DNA from: CAZFDT01 sp964518335
GTDB taxonomy: Bacteria > Planctomycetota > Phycisphaerae > Phycisphaerales > Phycisphaeraceae
Reading direction: 5' to 3'
Length of the DNA: 64,000 nt
Assembly (NCBI GenBank): GCA_964518335.1
Contig: CAZFDT010000010.1
Location: 1-64,000, forward strand
The notes beneath the pieces were generated by a model, which did no database searches, was not told the DNA's origin, and saw nothing but the letters and a program-made list of their open reading frames with translations. Below, piece after piece: positions 57,226-64,000 of this stretch (its first letter is position 1; every line of letters begins with the position of its first letter). The position numbers were made by a program, and so were the translations under genes.

Positions 57226-58506
57226 GTGACACCGCACTCGCGCGACCAGATCGAATCGATGCAGCTCGACATGCTGCGCGTCCTGCTGGGGCGGCTTCGC
57301 CGCAGCAACCGCTTCTACGCGCCGCGCCTCGAAACGGCCGGGCTCGACGATCGCGTGGATTCGCTGGCGACCTTCACGCAGCGCATGGGCCTGACCACCA
57401 AGCAGCAGCTTGTGGACGACCAGGCGGCGCACCCGCCCTACGGCACGAACCTGACCGAACCGATCGAACGCTATACGCGCTGCCACCAGACGAGCGGGAC
57501 CACTGCAGCGCCGCTGCGCTGGCTGGACACGCCGCAGAGCTGGGAGGCGGTGCTCGGCGTGTGGGGCCGCGTGCTCGAGGCGTCGCGCGTCGGGCCGCAC
57601 GACCGCGTGATGTTCGCCTTTTCGTTCGGGCCGTTCATCGGGTTCTGGCTGGCGTTCGAGGCGGCGATCCGCGCCGGGGCGATGTGCCTGCCGGGCGGCG
57701 GTCTGAGTACGCTGGCGCGGCTGCAGATGATTCTCGACCAACGCGCGACGGTGCTGTGCTGCACGCCGACGTACGCTATCCGGCTGGGCGAGACGGCCAG
57801 AGAGCAGGGGCTGGACCTGGGCCGCGCCGCGGTGCGAGCGATCCTCGTCGCCGGCGAGCCCGGCGGCAGCGTGCCCGCCGTTCGCCGACACATCCAGTCT
57901 CTGTGGCCCGGTGCTGCAGTTGCCGATCACCACGGCATGACCGAGGTCGGCCCGGTCAGCTACGCCTGTCCCGCGCAGCCCGACGTGCTGCACGTCGTCG
58001 AGCCAGCGTTCATGGCGGAGGTCATCGATCCGGCCACGCAGAAACCCCTCGAACCCGGCGGCGCCGGCGAACTGGTGCTCACCACCCTGCACCGTGACGC
58101 GTCCCCGCTGCTGCGCTACCGCACCGGCGACCTCGTCACGCTGCGGCGCGACGAGCCCTGCGCCTGTGGCACACACGACACGGCGCTGGTCGGCGGCATC
58201 CTCGCCCGCACGGACGACATGATCACCGTCCGCGGCGTCAACGTACACCCCGGCGCGGTCGATGAGATCGTCCGCAGCGTCGAGGGCGTCGCCGAGTACC
58301 AGGTCCACGTGCAGTCGCGCGGGCCGATGACGGAGATGGCGATCCACGTCGAGCCGGCCGGCGCTTGTGAAGATTCTGAGGCTCTTGCCCGCCGGCTCGC
58401 CGATCGGTTCCGCACGGCGCTGGCGTTGCGCGTGCCGATCCAGATCGTGCCCGCCGATACGCTGCCTCGATTTGAGATGAAGGCCCGGCGCTGGGTGCGG
58501 TCTTGA
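57226..58506 (+). CDS. Phenylacetate-CoA ligase-like AMP-binding enzyme
   Basis: 426 residues, starting at GTG 57226. The adenylation motif TSGTTAAPLRW, the second core DHHGMTEVGPVSY, the RTGD loop (LLRYRTGDLV) and a C-terminal swivelling domain with GVNVHPGAVDEIV match PaaK-type aryl-CoA ligases. A four-Cys zinc motif is only partly present (CACG). With a 4-hydroxybenzoate-forming gene upstream it most likely activates that acid as an acyl adenylate or CoA thioester. No carrier protein or ketosynthase gene is in the window. Its stop lies 8 bp from the convergent opgH gene. Confidence 0.85.
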   Translation: MTPHSRDQIESMQLDMLRVLLGRLRRSNRFYAPRLETAGLDDRVDSLATFTQRMGLTTKQQLVDDQAAHPPYGTNLTEPIERYTRCHQTSGTTAAPLRWLDTPQSWEAVLGVWGRVLEASRVGPHDRVMFAFSFGPFIGFWLAFEAAIRAGAMCLPGGGLSTLARLQMILDQRATVLCCTPTYAIRLGETAREQGLDLGRAAVRAILVAGEPGGSVPAVRRHIQSLWPGAAVADHHGMTEVGPVSYACPAQPDVLHVVEPAFMAEVIDPATQKPLEPGGAGELVLTTLHRDASPLLRYRTGDLVTLRRDEPCACGTHDTALVGGILARTDDMITVRGVNVHPGAVDEIVRSVEGVAEYQVHVQSRGPMTEMAIHVEPAGACEDSEALARRLADRFRTALALRVPIQIVPADTLPRFEMKARRWVRS

Positions 58507-58514
58507 GCGGGGGA

Positions 58515-60821
58515 TCAGGCGGCGCGGGCCGGGGCCGGTCCGTCGGGTGGGACGCCGATGGCCTTGAGCCATTTGCGAGGCCACTGTCGCCAGACGGCGC
58601 GGTGGAGCCACTGCAGCGATTGGGGATCGGCCAGCAGGGCGAGCTTCTGCTTCCTCTTGAGGTAGCGTGGCCCGCCGTGGAGGGCGACCTGTCGCACCTT
58701 TTCGCGGGCGCGGCTGGTGTCGTGACCGGTGGCGGCCAGGACCTCCAGGTGCAGGGCGAACAGGGCCGGATCGACGAGCAGACGGCTGATGGCGTCGAGC
58801 TTGCGGTCGCGCTGGGCGATGGCCTCGTTCTCTTCGTGGAAGAGTTGCATGCGTTCGAGCACGCGCGGGGCGCGGGTCTCCTCGGGGATGAGCAGCAGGC
58901 CCGCGTCGCGCGCCTTCTGGCCCAGGCGGGCGCTGGACAGGACCATCGAGATGGGCACGGAGCAGATGAGGCTGAAGAAGATGGGCGTGAGCCACCAGAA
59001 GAGGGCAGGGGCGAGGATCCAGGTGGCGACGGCGGCGGCGAGACCGGCGACGGTGTGTCCGCCGTGGGCGTCGAACGCTTCGTGCAGGCCGATGCCCGTT
59101 TCGTTGCGGCGCTGCGGGCCCCAATGGACGCTGTGGCCCATCAGGGTCACTGCCACAAACGTGGCGTGAAAGGCCATGAGGATCGGGGCGATGAACACGC
59201 TGACGACGGTTTCGACGAAGACCGAGACCGCGGCCTTGCCCTCGCCGCCGTGGGCCGCCAGCTTCTCGCGGTTCATCAGCAGCAGGAGGAAGCTCCAGAA
59301 CTTGGGCAACAGCAGCAGGGTCATGGTGCCGATGAAAAGAACCAGCGAGCGGTTGCTCTGCAGGAGGGTGATGGTCCTGGTCATCATGGTGGGCTGGACG
59401 GGCTCCTCCTCGAACGCGAGGACGGGCGCCGGCGGAGGCGCCGCCTCGACCGCGGGTGCGGCGGCGGGCTCATCGGCAGGCGGGTCCACTGCGGCGACGG
59501 TGGCTTCGGCGGCGTCCTCGATGACGGCGTGCGGCGGCGCTTCGGGCGCGGCCTCGACGATTGCAGCGGGCTCAGCTTCGACCAAGTCGGACTTGGGCAC
59601 GTGCGTCGTCGCCGCCACGATCCCGCCGACGACCATGAACAACAGCCACAGCGGGCTGGACAGATAGCTCATCGCGCCCATGCCCAGGTGGATGCGGCTG
59701 ATGGGGTGGAAGCCGTAGGCGAACACCAGGCGCAGGTGCTGCAGGTTGCCCTGGCACCAGCGCTGATCGCGCTTGGCGAAGTCGATGAGGGTGGTGGGGC
59801 ATTCCTCGTAGGAGCCGGGCAGGTCGTGGGCGATCTGGACCTTGTACCCGGCGCGGCGGATGAGGGCGGCCTCGACGAAGTCGTGGGAGAGGATCTCGCC
59901 GCCGAGGGGCGCTTTGCCGGGCAGGTCGGGCAGGCCGCAGTAGTTGATGAACGCCTCGGTGCGGATGATGGCGTTGTGGCCGTAGTAGTTGCCGTCCACC
60001 GCGGTCCAGAGGGCGAACCCGGTGGTGAAGATCTCGCCATAGACGCTGGCGGCGAACTGCTGGCAACGGGCGAAGAGCGAGCCGCGGTTGACCGGCATGG
60101 GCGGGGCCTGCAGGATGCCGATGCGGTCGTCGTCCTCCATGCGGCGGACCATCTCGACGAGGGTCGAGCCGGCCATCACGCTGTCGGCGTCGAGAATGAG
60201 GAAGTAGCGGTAGTGAGCGCCCCAGCGTCGGCACCAGTCGGCGATGTTGCCGCTCTTGCGGTGCAGGTTGCGGTGGCGACGGCGGTAGAACACCTGCCCG
60301 CCCGCGCCCTCGACCGACGCCTTGAAGCGAGCCCACGCCTGCTCCTCGGCGATCCACTTGTCGGGATCGGTCGTGTCGCTGAGCACGAAGATGTCGAACT
60401 GATGGCCCTCGCCGGTGGCGCGCAGGGACTCGTGGATGGCCGCCAGCCCGGCGAAGGTGCGCGTCGAGTCCTCGTTGTAGACGGGCATGAGCAGCGCGGT
60501 GCGCGGCAACGGGCCCCTGTTGGGCGCGACGTAACTGCGCACCTTGATGACGGCGTGCGGGTCGTACTTGCGCACGCACTGGATAAAGCCCATCGTCGCG
60601 GTCCAGAACGACAGGCTGATCCAGATGAAGAGGATGACGAACAGCGCGGTGAGCACGCCGTCGAGCACGCTGAACCCGTCGGCGGCGAACAGCTCGACGA
60701 ACACCCAGACGGCGGCCACCGTGGTCGCGGCGGTGAGCAGCGTGAGGATGATGCGTGGCAGCAGGTAGCGATGCCGCCGCCGGTCGAGGTCGATCGAAGT
60801 TGAGGCTGGGGGGGAAGCCAT
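58515..60821 (-). CDS. opgH: Glucan biosynthesis glucosyltransferase H
   Basis: 768 residues, a polytopic GT2 enzyme that polymerises osmoregulated periplasmic glucans from UDP-glucose. The catalytic elements are LMPVYNED, LILDADSVM (DAD at 211-213), EILSHDFVEA and RDQRWCQGN with QxxRW at 353. Membrane helices occur near 22-42, 55-75, 385-405 and through the C-terminal third. An Ala/Pro/Glu-rich insert (about 410-480) sits where family members have a short loop. The gene closes the minus-strand opgG-X-opgH operon. Confidence 0.93.
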   Translation of the reverse strand: MASPPASTSIDLDRRRHRYLLPRIILTLLTAATTVAAVWVFVELFAADGFSVLDGVLTALFVILFIWISLSFWTATMGFIQCVRKYDPHAVIKVRSYVAPNRGPLPRTALLMPVYNEDSTRTFAGLAAIHESLRATGEGHQFDIFVLSDTTDPDKWIAEEQAWARFKASVEGAGGQVFYRRRHRNLHRKSGNIADWCRRWGAHYRYFLILDADSVMAGSTLVEMVRRMEDDDRIGILQAPPMPVNRGSLFARCQQFAASVYGEIFTTGFALWTAVDGNYYGHNAIIRTEAFINYCGLPDLPGKAPLGGEILSHDFVEAALIRRAGYKVQIAHDLPGSYEECPTTLIDFAKRDQRWCQGNLQHLRLVFAYGFHPISRIHLGMGAMSYLSSPLWLLFMVVGGIVAATTHVPKSDLVEAEPAAIVEAAPEAPPHAVIEDAAEATVAAVDPPADEPAAAPAVEAAPPPAPVLAFEEEPVQPTMMTRTITLLQSNRSLVLFIGTMTLLLLPKFWSFLLLLMNREKLAAHGGEGKAAVSVFVETVVSVFIAPILMAFHATFVAVTLMGHSVHWGPQRRNETGIGLHEAFDAHGGHTVAGLAAAVATWILAPALFWWLTPIFFSLICSVPISMVLSSARLGQKARDAGLLLIPEETRAPRVLERMQLFHEENEAIAQRDRKLDAISRLLVDPALFALHLEVLAATGHDTSRAREKVRQVALHGGPRYLKRKQKLALLADPQSLQWLHRAVWRQWPRKWLKAIGVPPDGPAPARAA

Positions 60822-60833
60822 GACGACCGTGAC

Positions 60834-61424
60834 TCAGCGCCCGCCAAGCGTGGCCAGGAAGTTGCCGCCCCAGGCGCGGAGGCGATCGACGACGCGACGC
60901 CAGAAGGCGCCGCTGATCATGTCGGGCAGTTCGCCGATGGCCTGGGGGTCCATATCGGAACGGAGGACGGGCGGCACGACCTGGACGCCGCCGGCCTTGA
61001 CGACGCGGAGCATCGGCTCGGGCAGGCCGGCCGTTTGTCCGTAAGCGCGTGGGTGATGCGCCAGCAGTGGACGAAGGCGCAGCAGCAGCATGCCACGCGA
61101 GGCGTGCGTGGGCATCGTCACACCGGCGGCGGCGAGTGTCTGGTCCAGCCAACGGTTGGTTCGCGCCGACGCCTCGTGCAGCGCCGCGCCCAGCAGGTCG
61201 TGCCCGTCGGCTTCGAGCGTCGCGGCGTTGGCGAACACGCTTTCGAGCACCTGCCCCACCAGCTCGTGGATCACGTCGTGATCGCGCAGACCCAGCGAGC
61301 GGAAGTACGCGGCGACGCGCAGCATCGCCTCGTTCTTCTGCGCATCGGCGACGGGCAGCCCGGCATTGGGCGACCTGGCCGGCGTCAGCGCCGCGCTCGT
61401 GCTGGACTGGCTCAGGGATTCCAC
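60834..61424 (-). CDS. Unknown protein between opgG and opgH
   Basis: 196 residues. The start is assigned to GTG 61424 because the frame overlaps the end of opgG by 13 nt. A longer frame to 61532 is antisense-like to opgG codons. There is no signal peptide. Helical segments include AMLRVAAYFRSLGLRDHDVIHELVGQVL. The C-terminus ends in a Trp/Arg-rich stretch (FWRRVVDRLRAWGGNFLATL) that could bind a membrane surface. I recognise no family. Its place inside the glucan operon, 12 bp before opgH, suggests a role in assembly or regulation of OpgH, by inference only. Confidence 0.6.
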   Translation of the reverse strand: MESLSQSSTSAALTPARSPNAGLPVADAQKNEAMLRVAAYFRSLGLRDHDVIHELVGQVLESVFANAATLEADGHDLLGAALHEASARTNRWLDQTLAAAGVTMPTHASRGMLLLRLRPLLAHHPRAYGQTAGLPEPMLRVVKAGGVQVVPPVLRSDMDPQAIGELPDMISGAFWRRVVDRLRAWGGNFLATLGGR

Positions 61425-63019
61425 GTATAGCTCCACGTCTCGGTCAGCACGTCCTCGCCATTCTTCATGAACGCGCGCACATCCACCGCCTGGCTGCGAT
61501 CCTCCGGCATCACGTCGAAGAACGCACGCCACTTGCCCGTCGCACGGTTGAAGTGTGCCACGGCGTTCTCCACCTGACCGTTGGTCGCCGACGCGACCAC
61601 CTGCATCGACTCGGCTTCCTCGACCGCGGCCACGTCCAGCGCGGCCAGCGGCGGGCCGTCAAAATCGATCAGGAACCGCATCGCACCCTCCGGCACGGTG
61701 ATCGTCTTGTGCTGGAACCCCTCCGGCCGCCACATGCGCCGCGTCGCAATCGCCCTGCCCCCGACGTGATGGGCCGGGTCGTGATTCATCACGTGCAGGC
61801 GATAGCGATAGTTCAGACGCTCGCCCGCCGTCACCGGCGCGTCGGCGACGAACTGGGCCACGATGTTGTCCATCCCCTCGTCGTCGCTGGCGATTTCCAG
61901 CAGGTCGATACGGCCGGCGCCGAAGCCTTCGATCGGCTCGATCCAGGCGCTGGGGCGGATGTGGTACTCGGACTCGACATCCTCGTAGTGCAGGTAATTG
62001 CGGTCGCGCTGCATGAGGCCAAAGCCCTTGAGGCTCTTGCTCAGGAATAACGACGTGCGCGTGTGCCTGGGGTTGGCCAGGGGACGCCAGATCCACTCGC
62101 CGTTCTTGTCGGCGATGAGCAGGCCATCAGAGTCGTGGACCTCGGGCCTGAAGTCGTACACCGGCCGCACCTCCGCCTCGCCGTAGAGATACATGCTCGT
62201 CAGTGGTGCGATGCCCAGCTTCTGGATCGACGTGCGCGGGAACAGGTGCTTGTCGATCTCGATGACGGTGTCGCCCGTTTCTGTGGCGTGCGGCGTGATG
62301 TCGATGCGATAGGCGCCGCTGATGCTGGGGCTGTCGAGCAGGGCGAACATGGTGACGGTGCGGCTGTCCTTCTGAGGCGTCACGACCCAATACCTGCGAA
62401 AGGCGGGGAACTCCTCACCACTGGGCAGGCCGGTGTCGATCGCCAGCCCGCGCACCGACAGACCATAGTGCTGCCCCTTGGCCAGTGGACGGAAGTAACT
62501 GGCGCCCAGGAAGCTCACCAGCTCGTCGAACTTGCCCGGCGCATTGAGCTCGAACAGATACTTCAGCCCCGCGAAGCCGAGGTTGTCCGGCAGCGGGCCC
62601 ATCGTCTTGTCGTGGTACTCGAACCACTCGCTGTGGTAGGGCACCAGTTCGGCCTTGTCGCCCTCGACCAGCGACACATCCACCTGCTGCGTGTGCAGCC
62701 ACCCGCGGTGGAAGAACATCATGCGGAAGGGAAGCCCCTCCTTGGCCCACACCGCCTGGTCGCGGTGGTGTTGAATCCTGCGGAACTGGTCGTAGGTCAT
62801 CGACTGCAGCGCTGCCGGCAGCACGGGGGGACGATCGTCGTAGGGCTTGGCGGCCAGAGCCTGCGCCTGGGCGATGACAGTGTCGAAGGAAAACGCATCG
62901 GCCTGCTGCGGCTGGGCGTCGCCCTCGTCGGCGCGCACGATTTGCGTCGCACCCGCCGCCAGCCATGCGATCAGCGCACAGCGCACCAACCAACCACCGC
63001 TTCGATGCAATCTCGGCAT
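61412..63019 (-). CDS. opgG: Glucan biosynthesis protein G
   Basis: 535 residues. A signal peptide of about 30 residues ends near VRA. The mature periplasmic protein matches OpgG/MdoG: FSFDTVIAQAQALAAKPYDD at the start, FFHRGWLHTQQVDV, FRRYWVVTPQKDSRTVTMFALLDSPSISGAYR and the C-terminal Ig-like domain ending WSYTWNP. OpgG is needed to shape or branch the beta-1,2 glucan backbone made by OpgH. It is the first gene of the three-gene operon, and 123 bp separate it from the upstream ATP-grasp gene. Confidence 0.94.
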   Translation of the reverse strand: MPRLHRSGGWLVRCALIAWLAAGATQIVRADEGDAQPQQADAFSFDTVIAQAQALAAKPYDDRPPVLPAALQSMTYDQFRRIQHHRDQAVWAKEGLPFRMMFFHRGWLHTQQVDVSLVEGDKAELVPYHSEWFEYHDKTMGPLPDNLGFAGLKYLFELNAPGKFDELVSFLGASYFRPLAKGQHYGLSVRGLAIDTGLPSGEEFPAFRRYWVVTPQKDSRTVTMFALLDSPSISGAYRIDITPHATETGDTVIEIDKHLFPRTSIQKLGIAPLTSMYLYGEAEVRPVYDFRPEVHDSDGLLIADKNGEWIWRPLANPRHTRTSLFLSKSLKGFGLMQRDRNYLHYEDVESEYHIRPSAWIEPIEGFGAGRIDLLEIASDDEGMDNIVAQFVADAPVTAGERLNYRYRLHVMNHDPAHHVGGRAIATRRMWRPEGFQHKTITVPEGAMRFLIDFDGPPLAALDVAAVEEAESMQVVASATNGQVENAVAHFNRATGKWRAFFDVMPEDRSQAVDVRAFMKNGEDVLTETWSYTWNP

Positions 63020-63142
63020 GGGATCCCTGTGAAGTTGCCCGCCCCCAAGCCATGCGTCGCCACCACGAGCTGAACACGCGCACCCTGGGTCGGTGGTTTA
63101 TTCTACACACGCGCCGCCCCGATGAATACCCCTGGTCGGGCA

Positions 63143-64000
63143 TCAATCCGACACCGCTTCGACGCTGCGGCCACGGTAATAACCGCGCAACAGCCGCAGC
63201 AGATCGACGCCGCCGATCGCGGTGGCCGCCTGTGTTCGCCGCACCGTGTCGCCGATGGCGAACGCCAGCGACCACTGCCGCAGCAACAGCCGATAACGTC
63301 GCCACAGGGACCAGTCCGGGTCATAGATCGCCGTCGCCTCGCTGGTGACGCCGTTGAGCTCGACGATGCGAAACCCCTCCCCGCGGCGCAAGGCGTCAGC
63401 GTCGGCGTAGCGCAGGTCGAACCGGCCGAAGTGGAACCCCCGGAAGCTCGCCACCGCGAGATCCAGCGCGTCCCGCAAGGCAGCCGTCGCCAGGTGCGAC
63501 CCGTCGCGGAACAGCGTGCCCTGGCAGTGGTTGCCCGCCATCGCCAGTGGCAGTCGCTCCCCCCGTGCCAGCACGCGGTCGCGCTGCAGCTCGTGACGTT
63601 GCAGAAACACCCCCGCCTGCATCCGGTAGCGGCGGTGTCGCCAGATGAGCTGTTCGACAGTGTGCCGACCGTCGCCTTCGAGTACGGGAAAGACCTTGTC
63701 GGTAATCGCCAGGATGTGTCCCTGCCGTTCACCGGGAAAACGATAGTAGAACACCCCCGCCTCGCAAGGCCCAGGATCGTATGTCTGCACGAGGATCGGC
63801 CCGGCGTTGGCGTCGAAGTACTGCCTCGCGCCCTCCGGCGCCCGCACCAGCTTCACCCCGGCGCCGCGCTGGCCCGCATCCGGCTTGAGCACCAAAGGCC
63901 ACGACCATCCCCGCTCGCCCATCAACGCCTCCAGCGCCGCCCAACGGTCCGCGCTGGCGTCTTCCCCCCCTCCCACGCGCCCGCTGGGAACGATCATGCC
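63143..64000 (-). CDS. ATP-grasp domain protein, 5' end cut by the window
   Basis: At least 285 residues, with the frame running off the right edge (an internal ATG lies at 63997). The ATP-grasp fold is seen in WPLVLKPDAGQRGAGVKLV with the nucleotide-binding Lys, ILVQTYDPG, GHILAITDKVFP and, late, FDLRYADA and FRIVELNGVTSEAT with the metal ligands Asp, Glu and Asn. Ligases of this fold join carboxylates to amines or other nucleophiles. The substrate cannot be told without the missing N-terminus. It is upstream of the opg operon on the same strand. Confidence 0.8.
   Translation of the reverse strand, partial: GMIVPSGRVGGGEDASADRWAALEALMGERGWSWPLVLKPDAGQRGAGVKLVRAPEGARQYFDANAGPILVQTYDPGPCEAGVFYYRFPGERQGHILAITDKVFPVLEGDGRHTVEQLIWRHRRYRMQAGVFLQRHELQRDRVLARGERLPLAMAGNHCQGTLFRDGSHLATAALRDALDLAVASFRGFHFGRFDLRYADADALRRGEGFRIVELNGVTSEATAIYDPDWSLWRRYRLLLRQWSLAFAIGDTVRRTQAATAIGGVDLLRLLRGYYRGRSVEAVSD

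Overview
This GC-rich 64 kb window carries roughly 55 genes and looks like the chromosome of a Planctomycetota bacterium, most likely from the Phycisphaerae side. That placement is an inference. It rests on a GFTLVE-type pseudopilin beside a PEP-CTERM protein, on exosortase-associated exopolysaccharide genes (TIGR03087-type glycosyltransferase, DUF3473 deacetylase), on a fused AroD-AroE enzyme, on several SPFH proteins grouped with an ABC exporter, and on numerous Gfo/Idh/MocA and sugar-isomerase genes. No rRNA or tRNA gene was recognised.

Layout. 1-1393 is a CRISPR array cut by the left edge, with 22 repeat units and no cas genes in view. It ends on a half repeat fused to the tail of an unknown reading frame, followed by a perfect 25 bp inverted repeat. 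1.7-9 kb holds a pseudopilin, a PEP-CTERM protein, a CarH-like MerR/B12-fold regulator divergent from a fasciclin protein, trmB, a PrcB-like lipoprotein, a glycosyltransferase, a broken REP-associated transposase between two inverted REP hairpins, and a polysaccharide deacetylase. 9-19.6 kb is mostly housekeeping: aroDE fusion, an RNase HII-like protein, oxyR/katA, a HicB-like pair, a HAD hydrolase, cardiolipin synthase, holB and an OB-fold membrane protein.

19.6-32.5 kb is a long minus-strand run: three SPFH proteins, an ABC ATPase and permease, a 719-residue unknown, a PepC-like peptidase and RfbC. A second ABC-2 permease is divergent. 32.6-36.8 kb has a P1B-type metal ATPase divergent from a compact ydbH-ynbE-ydbL operon, an envelope lipid-transport bridge in Escherichia coli. 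36.8-50.6 kb has a GDP-mannose 3,5-epimerase that keeps all the catalytic residues known from the plant enzyme, FapA behind a structured leader, an orphan ABC ATPase, a Uma2 nuclease, a sugar isomerase, a phosphofructokinase, a Wzz/BY-kinase-like protein, and an AraC-linked group of two Gfo/Idh oxidoreductases and DUF3891, with PhyH divergent.

50.7-64 kb has SppA, an unknown protein, and a tight five-gene operon: HemN-like radical SAM enzyme, chorismate-lyase-like protein, WxWxIP flavin halogenase-like enzyme, hotdog thioesterase and PaaK-like ligase. This looks like a small aromatic natural-product pathway and is the best candidate for an undescribed system. An opgG-X-opgH glucan operon and an ATP-grasp gene cut by the right edge follow.

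Recurrent non-coding signals are paired hairpin elements, A-rich AAGGCAAAAGGC elements, -10 boxes only 6-9 nt before start codons (short or absent leaders), and an over-represented CACTGCAGC word.
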